Under the pieces are notes generated by a model, which had not been told where the DNA came from, searched no databases, and saw only the letters and a list, made by a program, of their open reading frames with translations. Below, in pieces: positions 10,762 through 20,565 of a DNA stretch of 64,000 bases. The position numbers and the translations under genes are program-made. The first letter of the stretch is position 1. Each line of letters starts with the position of its first letter. Source of the stretch: Bosea sp. BIWAKO-01 (lineage in GTDB: Bacteria; Pseudomonadota; Alphaproteobacteria; Rhizobiales; Beijerinckiaceae); contig NZ_BCQA01000002.1 of the NCBI RefSeq assembly GCF_001748145.1, positions 186,001 to 250,000 of the forward strand, in the 5' to 3' direction.

Positions 10762-11451
10762 TTACCATACTCTAAGGGCTTTCTCCGTCCTGTCGGCAAG
10801 TTGTGTAACGATATACGCGATCACCATGTAGATCACGACAGCAATCAGAAAGGCTTCGAGGTAGTAGAAATTCAGCGCGGCCGTCAATTGAGACTGCGCA
10901 AATATGTCGATTACCTCAATTGCGAAGCCAAGAGACAACGCCTTCATGATCACCATGATCGAATTGGCCAAATCCGGAATTGCCGCGACGACTACTTGAG
11001 GAAACAGGATCCGTCGGAACAGTTGACTGTTTTTATAGCCCAACGACTGAGCCGCGTCTGCTTGGCCTGTATCAAAGGAATTCAGTGCTCCCTTGACAAT
11101 CTCCGCCTGGAACGCGGCCATACAGGCGATCAAAGAAACGACGAGGATGACCCAATTCGATGTTGAGTGGCCGTTGAGTGTCATTCCTACAAGTGAGCCG
11201 AAGAACTGAATTACAGTAGGAAGACTGTAGTATACTAGGAAGATCACGATCACCTTCGGGACGCCTTTAAAGGCGACCTTGTAGGCGACGACGAATTCCC
11301 GCAGTCCGGGGATCTGTCGATGCTCAACGAGCGCAAATAGGCCGCCTACGATCGTCGAGAAGATGAAGACGAGGAGCGCCATAGCGAGCGTCACGGGCAC
11401 CGCACCCATGATTTCCCGAAAATCTGGAAGCAGAATATCCAAATCAAACAT
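10762..11451 (-). CDS. polar amino-acid ABC transporter permease (HisM/GlnP type)
   Basis: 229 residues, about five membrane helices, with the EAA loop DAAQSLGYKNSQLFRRILFPQ (around 135-155) of the His/Glu/Gln/Arg/opine permease class. Last gene of the leftward operon; it pairs with the permease at 11471 as a heterodimer. Opine transporters (OccQM, NocQM) belong to this same family. Confidence 0.93.
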   Translation of the reverse strand: MFDLDILLPDFREIMGAVPVTLAMALLVFIFSTIVGGLFALVEHRQIPGLREFVVAYKVAFKGVPKVIVIFLVYYSLPTVIQFFGSLVGMTLNGHSTSNWVILVVSLIACMAAFQAEIVKGALNSFDTGQADAAQSLGYKNSQLFRRILFPQVVVAAIPDLANSIMVIMKALSLGFAIEVIDIFAQSQLTAALNFYYLEAFLIAVVIYMVIAYIVTQLADRTEKALRVW

Positions 11452-11470
11452 AGTCTGATCGACCTCTCTG

Positions 11471-12187
11471 TCAGGCGCTCGCCATGAGCGTGGTCTTAAT
11501 CGGCGCTGCGTTTGGTACGTACATCGAGGAGCGAAGCTCGAAGAAGCGTACGACGAGCCATACGATCAAGCACATCGCTGAATAGATAACGGCGAGTACC
11601 AAGTATGTTTGGAATTGATACTGATTATAATCACGTTCCATGATCAAATGCGCGGTTGCCATAACGTCAGCGGCGCCGATGTACATAACAAGAGCAACAT
11701 TGTGGATCATGTAGATCAGTGAATTTCCGTATCCCGGCAATGCGATATGCACTGTCTGCGGGCCTATGACACGAAAGATCTTTTGCCGAAATGAATATCC
11801 CAGGCTGTCCGCGGCGTCATGCTGCCCGCGATCTACTGCCAAATATGCGGGGCGCATGACCTCTGACAGATAGCCGCCGTGGTAGAGGCTCAGCCCCAAC
11901 ATCGAAGCTGCCGTCGCAGACAGAAAATCCGGGACGCCGAATAGGCCTGCCAAAACGGGAAGTCCATAGAAAGCGACGAAAAGCTGCAGGACGACGGGGA
12001 CGCTGCGTGCATAGGACACGTAAAGGTCGGCCAAGTGACTGATTACGGGCACCCTGCGAACTCGGAATGCAGTCGCGATCAAAGCCAGGACGAAACCGGC
12101 AAAGAGGGCAACGAACATGATCGCAAGCGTCAGCGGCAATGCCGAGAGGAGCTCGGGTATCATGGCATACATATCCATGAGGCTCAC
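11471..12187 (-). CDS. polar amino-acid ABC transporter permease (HisQ type)
   Basis: 238-residue inner-membrane protein of the same family, with its EAA loop at DAADSLGYSFRQKIFRVIGPQ (around 125-145). It forms the channel together with the 10762 permease, 19 bases downstream. A strong stem-loop lies between this gene and the upstream binding-protein gene. Confidence 0.93.
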   Translation of the reverse strand: MSLMDMYAMIPELLSALPLTLAIMFVALFAGFVLALIATAFRVRRVPVISHLADLYVSYARSVPVVLQLFVAFYGLPVLAGLFGVPDFLSATAASMLGLSLYHGGYLSEVMRPAYLAVDRGQHDAADSLGYSFRQKIFRVIGPQTVHIALPGYGNSLIYMIHNVALVMYIGAADVMATAHLIMERDYNQYQFQTYLVLAVIYSAMCLIVWLVVRFFELRSSMYVPNAAPIKTTLMASA

Positions 12188-12247
12188 TTTGAACGCTCCT
12201 TCTCGAAATTCTAATACAGGTAGCCAAACGTGCAGCAGTGCTTTAGA

Positions 12248-12286
12248 GCGTCGGACTTAAATCAGAGATGATTTTCAGTCCGACGC
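12248..12286 (-). promoter_or_regulatory. intercistronic stem-loop between binding-protein and permease genes
   Basis: GCGTCGGACT pairs perfectly with AGTCCGACGC; the interior adds AAATCA/TGATTT, giving about 16 paired bases around a 4-base loop. No T-run follows on the minus strand, so it is more likely an RNA-stabilising or attenuating hairpin that lets the binding protein be made in excess over the permeases than a full terminator. Confidence 0.65.
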
Positions 12287-12355
12287 ATAAGCAAGGCTAT
12301 GGTTCCGCGGAATAGTATGGGATCATTATCGGTTTATACTCTGTCGAAAATCGCC

Positions 12356-13195
12356 TTATTTCATGTATACGACGATATCTTCGCCGAACCATTTCTTCGA
12401 GATTTTGCTCAGGGTACCGTCGTCTTTGAGTTCCTTCAGGACCTTGTTGATGTCATCAACAAGAACTTTGTTCTTTTCTGCATTATGAATGAGCATGTAG
12501 GTATTGTTAATTAAAATTGGATCGCTCGCTATGATATCGAGTTTTTGATTATCGATGACTTCTTGTTGCCCCAGGTTCGACGGCAAGATAGCTGCGTCGT
12601 ATTTTTTGTTTTGAATTTCGTTCAAGCGATTTGGGTACGGGACCCCGGCGTTCGATGCGGTGATGTCGAGCTTGTACGTAGGGTTTTCCGCCTGCCACGA
12701 GGTAACGTACCTGTAAGTACCTCCGCCGGCCGTCAGGGGTACCACCTGCTTGCCAACCAAATCCTTCAATTCGTTGATGTTGCTACCCTTGCGGCTATAG
12801 ATCTTCAGCAAGCTGGCGCCCATTGGGTTTTCCGGAATGAGGAACTGCTTGCTGCGTGCGGGATTCTTGTAGTACCCCCCGGTCGATATGTCGTACTTCC
12901 CGGTGACGAGGCCTGTCTCCTGCGCAATATCCGCAGCGCCTTCCATTTCGAACTTGTACTGCGGCAGCTTTGCGTTGATCGCTTTTAGAACATCGGGCTC
13001 ATATCCTTGCGGCTCAACGCCGATTGCGCCCCATGATAGTGGCTTTGACTCGGCCGACGTCGCGATCTTGATCGTCCGGACTGAGCTGCCAGAGGTCTGA
13101 CCATAGCTGGCCCCGGCGGTTGAAAGAGCGATCGCTACTCCACCTACAATCGCCAAACCGAGCTGACGGCGCGAAAGTGATTTCATTGCAGACAT
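12356..13195 (-). CDS. periplasmic amino-acid-binding protein (SBP family 3)
   Basis: 279 residues with a signal peptide (about 1-32) that contains Arg-Arg in LSRRQLG, so Tat export is possible though Sec cannot be excluded. The mature protein has the family-3 opening IKIATSAESKPLSW and the closing pattern DDINKVLKELKDDGTLSKI. It delivers the solute to the two permeases downstream. The nearby opine-type dehydrogenase suggests an amino-acid conjugate, but the ligand is not known. Confidence 0.92.
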   Translation of the reverse strand: MSAMKSLSRRQLGLAIVGGVAIALSTAGASYGQTSGSSVRTIKIATSAESKPLSWGAIGVEPQGYEPDVLKAINAKLPQYKFEMEGAADIAQETGLVTGKYDISTGGYYKNPARSKQFLIPENPMGASLLKIYSRKGSNINELKDLVGKQVVPLTAGGGTYRYVTSWQAENPTYKLDITASNAGVPYPNRLNEIQNKKYDAAILPSNLGQQEVIDNQKLDIIASDPILINNTYMLIHNAEKNKVLVDDINKVLKELKDDGTLSKISKKWFGEDIVVYMK

Positions 13196-13212
13196 TGTCT
13201 AGGAATCCTTTC

Positions 13213-13953
13213 TTAGTGGTGACTGTGTTCGGAATTGAGAAATTGGGCGAGGCGTGGGCTGGAGGGTGTATCGAATATCTCAGTTGGGCTTCCATCCGCC
13301 GCGACGACGCCCTTATCCATGAAGATAATTCGGTTCGAGATGCTCTTCGCAAATTGCATCTCATGGGTCACAAGGAGAGAAGTAATTCCTGACGATGCCA
13401 CATCCTTGATCACCTTCAGAACTTCACCAACGAGTTCGGGATCGAGTGACGACGTGGGTTCATCGAAGAGCATCACATCCGGTCGAACCGCCAACGCACG
13501 CGCAATGCCGGTGCGCTGGAGTTGGCCGCCAGAGAGCTGGGACGGGTAGCTGTCTATTTTCTCGGATAGGCCGACCCGTTCGAGTTCTTGCAGGGCGATT
13601 TTGCGCGCCTCGTCCTTGGACTTGCGCTGCACGACCACAAGTGGATCCATCACGTTCTGAAGGACCGTCATGTTCTTGAAGACGTTGAATTGCTGGAAAA
13701 CCATGGCTGTCCGGCACCGGATCGCCTGGATCGCGGCCTTGTCCACCCGCTGGTAATCCATCCGGATCTTGTCGAACGTGATGGTTCCAGATGCCGGCTT
13801 AACCAGGTAGTTGATGCACTTTAACAGCGTGGTCTTGCCGGTCCCACTAGGGCCAATGATTGACAGCACGTCGCCGCGACGCACGGAGAGATCGACACCG
13901 TTCAGGATCTGTGTGTTCCCGTAGGACAGCTTTAGATCTTTGAGTTCAAGCAT
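13213..13953 (-). CDS. polar amino-acid ABC transporter ATP-binding protein
   Basis: 246 residues from ATG 13953 (MLELKDLKLSYGN, the usual N-terminus; the frame is open to 14022 but that would overlap the previous gene). Walker A GPSGTGKTT, signature LSGGQLQR, Walker B VMLFDEPTSSLDPE and switch His in VTHEMQFA are intact. GlnQ/HisP/OccP type. It lies between the flavin monooxygenase gene and the binding-protein gene on the same strand, so it probably belongs to the same transcript. Confidence 0.94.
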   Translation of the reverse strand: MLELKDLKLSYGNTQILNGVDLSVRRGDVLSIIGPSGTGKTTLLKCINYLVKPASGTITFDKIRMDYQRVDKAAIQAIRCRTAMVFQQFNVFKNMTVLQNVMDPLVVVQRKSKDEARKIALQELERVGLSEKIDSYPSQLSGGQLQRTGIARALAVRPDVMLFDEPTSSLDPELVGEVLKVIKDVASSGITSLLVTHEMQFAKSISNRIIFMDKGVVAADGSPTEIFDTPSSPRLAQFLNSEHSHH

Positions 13954-14008
13954 TACTGGCTGGTGTCCTCTCGCCGGGGTGCTGTCGAATTCGGTGAGGC
14001 GGGCGGTG

Positions 14009-15479
14009 TCAAGCTGCAGCATGGGGCGCTCCGAGGGTGGCGGCGGCGTCGGTCCACTCGTCGCCGAGCAGTTCAGGCGTGTCGAAGGCCTTCAGGGCCT
14101 CAAAATGCTGTTCCCGGTCGGCGACGAAGAGGCTGCGCACGATTCCGCGCGCCAGCCGGTCGGCGCCTTCGCTGATCGCCGGGATGTCGCCCGAAAGCTT
14201 GCCGTGGCTCAGTGTCGCCGGAAAGTTGAAGCAGTGAATCTGACGCAGCGTCGGACACGCGCCGGGTGTCTTCTCCAGGAACTCGAAACTCTTGCCCAAG
14301 TCGGGCGAGCTTTCGAGCTCGGGATTGGGCATGTCGGTCGGCGTCGGGAAGCGGTCGCGCCAGAGCCGGATCTGCGGTGCGACCTCGGCGAGCTCCGGTC
14401 GCGACAAGAGGTCGACCTGAAATCCGGTGCCAAAGATGATGAAGTCCGTCTCGTAACGGCCTTTCGGCGTGGTGACGACGATATGATCGCCCACTTCCTC
14501 CAGTTTGAGGAGGGGGCTGCCGAGGTGGAAATGAGCGTTGGCATGCGCTGAAACACGCAGCGTGCTCGGTCGCGGCGGTGGCGTCTGCGCCCGCAGCGTA
14601 TGGTCAAGGAAGCGCCATTTCCACTCGTCTGGAAGGCCAGCGAAGCCGTGGACCACGCCCTGGCTACCGATGCCGGTGAACTTGTTGACCCGCGGGATGT
14701 CGGAACGGCGGATGAAGAGATCGAGCCGCGCGCACCCGGTTTCCAACGCGACCGCGGCGTTGTCCATAGAGGAAGCGCCCGCGCCGATCACCGCGAGGCG
14801 CTTGCCGCGCAGCGCCTCGAAATCGATGGCGTCGGCGGTATGAGCCCGGAACCGCCGGTCTATCGTCAGCGCGATCGGCGGCAGGTAGGGCCCGCCGAGT
14901 CCGCCGCGCCCCGTCGCCAGGACGACGTGACGCGCCAAGACCGTGCTTTCGGCCCCCGCTTTTGGCGATACGCAGCGTCAGGAGCCCGTTCGGACGCGGC
15001 GCGATGGTCTCGACCTCGACACTGTTCTCGACCGGCAGGTCCAGCACTTTTCGGTACCAGACGAGGTAGTCCATCCAGACCGTGCGCGGTGCGCGATCGA
15101 GCATGTCCCAGGCGGCTGCGCCGAAGCGGGCCTCGTAATAGGCCCGGAACGTCAGTGCCGGCAGGCCCATGGCGGGACCCGTGAGTTGCTTCGGCGAGCG
15201 TAGCGTGCGCATGCGGGCGTACGTCACCCAGGGGCCTTCCGAGCCGGCGGGCGCACGGTCATAGACGACGTGGTTGTCGACGCCGAGCCGCTTCAGCATG
15301 CCCGAGGCGACGAGGCCTGCCATTCCCGCCCCGATGATGACGACGTCGCGAACGCGCACTCCCTCGACTTCGCGCGAAGGCACCCAGGATTTGGCCGGCA
15401 ACTCCAGCCAAGCGAGATCCTGCGCCAGTCGCGCTTCCAGTGCATCGAGCCCCGTCGGCGCTATGACAGCGTGGTTCAT
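14009..15479 (-). CDS. flavin-containing monooxygenase / NAD(P)H-FAD oxidoreductase, frameshifted
   Basis: Two overlapping frames together encode one FMO-like protein. The first (from ATG 15479) carries the FAD motif VVIIGAGMAGLVASG near residue 50; the second carries the NADPH motif LAVIGAGASSMDNAA and runs to the stop at 14009. The frame changes at a run of five C (plus strand, 14953-14957); with four C the junction reads KSGAESTVLARHVVLATG and a 489-residue protein results, normal for the family. Either a sequencing error or a recent single-base insertion. It would oxidise an N- or S-containing small molecule; it leads the operon with the amino-acid ABC transporter and faces the CMD/AhpD pair. 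Confidence 0.82.
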
Positions 15480-15774
15480 CGCGACATCTCCTCGCGATTG
15501 CCTGCACGGTGGCTATGGCGCGTCATGGTGGGCTGAGAGCGGTCGGAGTGTGTCCTGGCGCTTCCGGCCGACATCTTGGCCGCAAGGGCCTTGAGATGCC
15601 GGATGTCACGAGGCGATGTATTCATTCTACGGATCTTAGGTAGTCATTGATGCAAATCAAACATGCAAACGTGATGGATTCGCCGCGTTATCGAACATTT
15701 TGGAATGGATAGCCGGCCTTGATGCTTAGATCGCATAGTGAGACTGTGTCGACGCTTTGGCGAGAGTAGGCATC

Positions 15775-16245
15775 GTGACGCTGATCGAAGACATGGCTCG
15801 AATCCGACCGGGCACGCCATTGGCCGAGGCGTTGGCGGCACGCGCCGATATTCTGAGGTTGAGCCAGGCGAGCCACGACGCGGTTCTGCTGCCCAAGGAG
15901 GCCGGCGGGCTGAGTCATGGCTTGCGCGCAGCGCTCGCGGCCCGCATGGCCCGCCAAAACGCGCAACCTTCGCTCGCAGCGCATTATGACGATCTGATGC
16001 GCCGCAACGGCGAGATACTGGCCGACGCAGTGTCGGCAGTCGAACAAACGCGCATTGCTGCGATCGTGGCGCATTCCGATCTGCTGACGCTGCGCCCGCG
16101 CGATGCCACGCGCCATGACATCGAAGCGCTGAAGCTGGTCGGTGTCGACGAGTCCGACATTGTTCGCCTCGCCGAACTCGCCGCCTTCGTGAACTATCAG
16201 GCGCGGGTCATCAGGGGGCTGCAGGCGATAGGAGGGGCAAAATGA
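15775..16245 (+). CDS. CMD-domain protein (Avi_7170-like family)
   Basis: About 156 residues from GTG 15775; TTG 15757 and ATG 15793 are alternative starts. All-helical, carboxymuconolactone-decarboxylase-like architecture without the CxxC pair. I recognise it as the partner of the AhpD-like protein encoded next (4-base overlap at 16242-16245); such pairs recur in rhizobial cassettes with ABC transporters and flavin oxidoreductases, as here. The catalytic role is not established. Confidence 0.75.
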   Translation: MTLIEDMARIRPGTPLAEALAARADILRLSQASHDAVLLPKEAGGLSHGLRAALAARMARQNAQPSLAAHYDDLMRRNGEILADAVSAVEQTRIAAIVAHSDLLTLRPRDATRHDIEALKLVGVDESDIVRLAELAAFVNYQARVIRGLQAIGGAK

Positions 16246-16817
16246 GCGGTGTTGTCCACGCCTTCACGACAAAGGTCCCAGTCTGGTCGCCTTATGTCAC
16301 GCCCGTCGATCTCGCCACGGCGACGCCCGAGCAGAAGGCGGCGATGCAGGTGACGCCCTCGAACAAAGGCGTCTCGACTTATGTCCTGACGCTAGCGCAC
16401 GACCCCGAGTCGCTGGCCGTGCGCTCGCCGCTCTTCAACCAAATCATGTACGGCAAGGACGGCTTGACCTCAGCCGAACGCGAGCTTGGTGCCGTCGGGG
16501 CCTCCGTCGTCAATCGCTGTATTTACTGCGCGGCCGTTCACGCATCGCGCTTCAATGGGCTGACCAAGCGCCCTGAAATCATGGAAGCGATCTTCAGGGA
16601 CGAACGCGACGCGAAGCTCGATCCGCGCAACCAGGCGATCTTCGACTTTGCCGCTGAGCTTTCCGAGACGCCCCCCGCGCTCGACGAGGCAGCGGTCGAG
16701 AGCCTCCGGGGGGCCGGCCTCTCCACGCTGGAAGCCGTTGACCTCGTCTTCTCGGCTGCGATCTTCGGCTGGGCCAATCGCCTCATGCATACACTGGGCG
16801 AACCGACCGAACCGTAA
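16242..16817 (+). CDS. alkylhydroperoxidase-domain protein (Avi_7169-like family)
   Basis: 191 residues with the AhpD core motif NRCIYCAAVHASRF (about residues 87-100): two redox Cys in C-x2-C followed by the conserved His. AhpD-type proteins reduce peroxides or act as thiol-disulfide relays. It is translationally coupled to the CMD protein and divergent from the flavin monooxygenase gene, which suggests the pair handles a peroxide or reactive intermediate from that oxygenase; this is inference. Confidence 0.82.
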   Translation: MSGVVHAFTTKVPVWSPYVTPVDLATATPEQKAAMQVTPSNKGVSTYVLTLAHDPESLAVRSPLFNQIMYGKDGLTSAERELGAVGASVVNRCIYCAAVHASRFNGLTKRPEIMEAIFRDERDAKLDPRNQAIFDFAAELSETPPALDEAAVESLRGAGLSTLEAVDLVFSAAIFGWANRLMHTLGEPTEP

Positions 16818-16930
16818 TCACCGCCTCAAGGAAAAACGAATCTCGCCCGGTGCCAGTGCCAGCTCGGGATGTCGGCTCAATATCCTTTCCTCTAATGTCC
16901 ATAGCACCCAAATCATTGATGGCGAGCGAC

Positions 16931-17902
16931 ATGGATCTGAGACAACTGGAAGCATTCGCCGCGGTCATGTCCGCCGGCAGCATTACCGGCGCCGCACGTT
17001 TGCTCGGACGTTCCCAGCCTGCGCTGACGCGCCTGATCCAGGATCTCGAATCCTCGCTCGGCTTTGATCTGCTGCATCGCGCCGGTCCTCGTGTCACTAC
17101 CACCGAGAAGGGTCTGCGTTTTTACCAGGAGGTCGAGCCAGTGATGGCTTGGCTTCGGCAATTGCGCGAGCGAGCCGATGCCATCGCGGTCGATAGGCCC
17201 CGCTCGCTCTCGATTGCCTCCATCGCTTCCTTCGCCGTCGGGATGCTGCCGGCCGCACTCCAGCGTCTCGACGCTACCGGACTGCCAGAACAGGTTCACA
17301 TCCGAACGTCGATCGCCGAGCAGGTCGTGCATAACGTTTCGACGCAGGTTTCCGAGATCGGCATCACGAGCCTTCCCGTTGACCATCCCGCCCTGGAAAT
17401 ACACTGGATCGGGGAAGCACCATGCGTTGCGGCCGTTGCCGCCGACGATCCGCTAGCCCAAGCGGATCGCATTCCGCTTTCGGCACTGAGTGGTCGACGC
17501 CTGATCACCATGGCCAATCCCTTCCGCTGGCGGCGCCGGGTCGACCTCGCGCTTCGGCAGCGGGGCGTGACGCCGTCGTCCATTCTGGACACCAACACGT
17601 CCAACACCGCTATCATGTCGGCGCGTGCAGGCCTCGGCATCGCCATCGTCGAGCCGGTGATCGCCTATGGCATGCCGGTCAAAGGTGTAGCGATCCTGCC
17701 GATCGACGCATCCATCTCCTTTCTTTGGGCCGTCGTGACCCCGAACGGGCGCCCACTTACTGCACTCGTCTCTGGCCTGATTGACGGGCTCGCGGACATT
17801 TCGCGCGAAACAATTCCCGGGTTTATCATCCACCCTGCAACCGCTCGCGACAGATTGATAGCCGACGTCTTCAGTTCGGCAGATGCCATGGTCAATGCAT
17901 GA
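16931..17902 (+). CDS. LysR-family transcriptional regulator
   Basis: 323 residues from ATG 16931 (MDLRQLEAFAAVMSAGS, the standard LysR opening); ATG 16919 four codons earlier is an alternative. Helix-turn-helix at about 18-40 (GAARLLGRSQPALTRLIQDLE) and a periplasmic-binding-like effector domain from about 90. It lies between the AhpD-like gene and the opine-type dehydrogenase. OccR and NocR, which control octopine and nopaline catabolism, are also LysR proteins, so control of this whole locus by an opine-like inducer is plausible. Confidence 0.93.
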   Translation: MDLRQLEAFAAVMSAGSITGAARLLGRSQPALTRLIQDLESSLGFDLLHRAGPRVTTTEKGLRFYQEVEPVMAWLRQLRERADAIAVDRPRSLSIASIASFAVGMLPAALQRLDATGLPEQVHIRTSIAEQVVHNVSTQVSEIGITSLPVDHPALEIHWIGEAPCVAAVAADDPLAQADRIPLSALSGRRLITMANPFRWRRRVDLALRQRGVTPSSILDTNTSNTAIMSARAGLGIAIVEPVIAYGMPVKGVAILPIDASISFLWAVVTPNGRPLTALVSGLIDGLADISRETIPGFIIHPATARDRLIADVFSSADAMVNA

Positions 17903-17950
17903 TCAAGATAATCGGCACATCGGACTTTCTGGGCCGATTGTCATTTTGAC

Positions 17951-19038
17951 ATGAAGGCGTGTTCTCCCACGCGCGTAAGCATTTTGGGCGCCGGCGGGGC
18001 AGCATTCGGCGCGGCAGCCCAACTGTCGGTTAGCGGGCATCGGCCGACGCTATGGTCCCCTTCAGGTCGCAGCACCTCCGACTTGGCTGCTGGTTCGCCT
18101 CTGCGCGCCACGATGGCGATCGAAGCGAACTTTCATCCGGGTGTCGCGTACAGCGCTGGCGAAGCCATCACCGAGTCGGACGTCGTGATGCTGGCGATGC
18201 CTGCTAACGCGCACAAGATGGTGCTTGAGGCAACGGCCGATCATCTGGGGGAAGGACAGCCGGTCATCATCAGTTCTCATGCGTCATTCGGCGCGCTCTA
18301 TCTTTCTCGACTACTCGCGGAACGCCGGATTCGGGCACCTATCATCGCCTGGGGCACCACGTTGACTACCGGCCGGAAGATCTCGCCGACCGAGGTTAGG
18401 GTGAACTCCCTTCGTTCCAAGATCGACATCGCGACTGTCCCCGAAACTGCTCTCGACGGCGGCCACGACCTTTGCACCAGATTGTTTGGCGATCGGTTCG
18501 CGAAGCGCGACGGGCTGCTTGCGATCGCACTCAGCAATCTCAACCCACAGAACCACCTCGGGATCGCGCTCTTCAATCTGACGCGAATGGAACGCGGCGA
18601 GGTCTGGGGCCAGGCCGAGAATGTAACTCCCGCCGTCGGGCGGGTAATGGAGGCACTAGATGCCGAACGGCTAGCGATCGCTCACGAGTTCGGGCTGTCT
18701 GTGCGGACCATCAGGGAGCACTACGCGTTTTCCTATCAACTACCTGTCGCGGGCGTCGCCGAGATGAACGCAGAACTGCATAAACGCGGCAACGGCGGCT
18801 TTGGTCCCGCGACATCGGACAGCCGCTACGTCTTGGAAGACGCTCCGTTCGGGCTGTGGCCGACGGTCCTTCTCGGGCGCCTTGCCGGCGGCCGGCGACG
18901 CTTCACGAGGCTGGACTGACGATGCTTTCAGGGGCCTATGGCCGTGATTTTGCTGAGGAGAACGACCTGCTGCCTGCCCTCGGCTTTGCGCAAATGTCGC
19001 GTGACGAACTGCAGCACAGAGCGCGTTCTGGCTTTTAG
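17951..19038 (+). CDS. octopine/nopaline dehydrogenase-family protein, frameshifted
   Basis: NAD(P)-binding Rossmann start (VSILGAGGAAFGAAA, residues 8-22) followed by an octopine-dehydrogenase catalytic domain with the conserved NPQNHLGIALFNLTRME segment. The frame that starts at 17951 stops early at 18919, but the missing C-terminus (TLHEAGLTMLSGAYGRDFAE) continues in the next frame to 19038. One base restored near 18888-18892 gives 362 residues, the usual length. Members join or split an amino acid and a keto acid to form or degrade opines. Next to a LysR regulator and a polar amino-acid ABC transporter a catabolic role is likely. Confidence 0.85.
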
Positions 19039-19177
19039 ATGCGCAGTCTCCGCCGTTAACACGAGTTGGCCGTACAAAGCCGAATGCGTATCGGCGGCTA
19101 ACTCGACCTATCGTTTCAGCGCGACGCCGGAATTCACGATCGGGATCGTCTCGGATGCGAAAAGGACGCATCACGCA

Positions 19178-20548
19178 TCACCCCGCCCGCGTGGGCCATT
19201 CTGGGTGTAGATCGTCGATCACGAAGGCATGTTCATGGCCCTCCGCATGGGCATCGGCCAGGTGAGGATGGTCGGCCGGCAACTCGGGGTGCGCATGGGG
19301 CACGCGCTCGGCATCCTCGGCAGGCCAAACGCGCGAGGCGATCAGCACGGAGGCGAAGGTCAGGACGGCAAAAGCACTGGCCACCAGAGACAGAGGCATG
19401 CTCGCGCCCAGCCAGCCGGCGAGCGGATAGGTAATGAGCCAGCAGGCGTGCGAGAGCGCGAACTGTGCTGCGAACAGGGCTGGACGATCGGGCGCATGGG
19501 CCGAGCGGCGCAGCAGGCGGCCTGATGGTGTCTGCACTGCCGAATACCCGACACCGAGCAGCAGCCAGGTGACGAGCAACATGGGCCAGATCCAGCCGCT
19601 CGCAACCGTCGTCGAGGTTCTGAGGTCACTCCATGATGCCGCGAAGAGCATGACGCCAAACAGGGCCAACACGCAGCCGAGCCAGGCCGCGGCGAAAAAC
19701 ATCACCCGGCGATCGGCGAGGCGGTCGAGAAGGCGCGGGAGAAGCAGCGCGGCCGCCATCGATCCACCGCCGAAGCAGGCGAGCGCCAGCGCAACCTGAC
19801 CGTCGCCAAGACCAAGCCGGGCCTTCACGATCACGACCGTGTTAACAGCCACCAGGGCGCCGCCAGCCGCAGCCGCCATATTCAGTGCAAGCAGCCCGCG
19901 CAGGCGCGGCGTCGCCAGGTAGATCCGCATGCCGCGGGTAGTCTTGCCGTAGATTCCACCCTGGCGGGCGACCGCGGGCGACGCCGGCAAGGAGACGGAG
20001 AGGACGAGCGCGGCGGAGATCAGGAAGCCGACAACCGTGCCGGAAAACAGCCGGTGGAAATTGATGAGCGTCAGCAGCGCTGCCGCGAGCATCGGGCTGA
20101 TCAGGCTTTCGAGATCATAGGCAAGTCGGGATAGCGAGAGTGCCCTCGTATAATCCGCCTCTTCCGGGAGGACATCGGGGATGGTCGCCTGAAAGGTCGG
20201 TGTGAAGGCGGCCGAGGCCGACTGCAGCAGGAAAATCAGGACGTAGATCTGCCAGATCTCGTGAACGAAGGGCAGCAGCAGCGCAATCGCCGCGCGCACG
20301 AGATCCATCGCGATCAGGAAAGCGCGGCGCGGCAGTTGTGCGGCAAAGGCGCCGACGACGGGCGCGACCGTGACATAGGCAACCATCTTGATCGCAAGCG
20401 CGGTACCGAGCACCGTGCCGGCCTGGTCGCCCGCCAGATCGAAGGCCAGCAGGCCGAGCGCGACCGTCAGGAGCCCCGTCCCCAGCAGCGCGATGATCTG
20501 CGCGGAGAACAGGTGGCGATAAGTGCGATTGGCTAGAACGTTAAGCAT
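19178..20548 (-). CDS. MFS transporter with histidine-rich C-terminus, putative metal exporter
   Basis: 456 residues from ATG 20548 (MLNVLANRTYRHLFSAQ), about twelve membrane helices. The last 45 residues form a hydrophilic tail with nine His among Asp/Glu (HAHPELPADHPHLADAHAEG and onward). Such tails bind divalent metals in NreB-like nickel and related exporters, so nickel/cobalt efflux is a reasonable guess, not proven. The frame is open upstream to 20839, but that extension has no transporter-like sequence. A small membrane ORF precedes it by 17 bases. Confidence 0.85.
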   Translation of the reverse strand: MLNVLANRTYRHLFSAQIIALLGTGLLTVALGLLAFDLAGDQAGTVLGTALAIKMVAYVTVAPVVGAFAAQLPRRAFLIAMDLVRAAIALLLPFVHEIWQIYVLIFLLQSASAAFTPTFQATIPDVLPEEADYTRALSLSRLAYDLESLISPMLAAALLTLINFHRLFSGTVVGFLISAALVLSVSLPASPAVARQGGIYGKTTRGMRIYLATPRLRGLLALNMAAAAGGALVAVNTVVIVKARLGLGDGQVALALACFGGGSMAAALLLPRLLDRLADRRVMFFAAAWLGCVLALFGVMLFAASWSDLRTSTTVASGWIWPMLLVTWLLLGVGYSAVQTPSGRLLRRSAHAPDRPALFAAQFALSHACWLITYPLAGWLGASMPLSLVASAFAVLTFASVLIASRVWPAEDAERVPHAHPELPADHPHLADAHAEGHEHAFVIDDLHPEWPTRAG

Positions 20549-20565
20549 GGACCTCTCGGCGGGCC

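Noticed and set aside
10456..11166. 236-codon plus-strand ORF
   Set aside because: Its second half is antisense to the conserved permease at 10762-11451 and its first half has no recognisable domain or ribosome-binding site.
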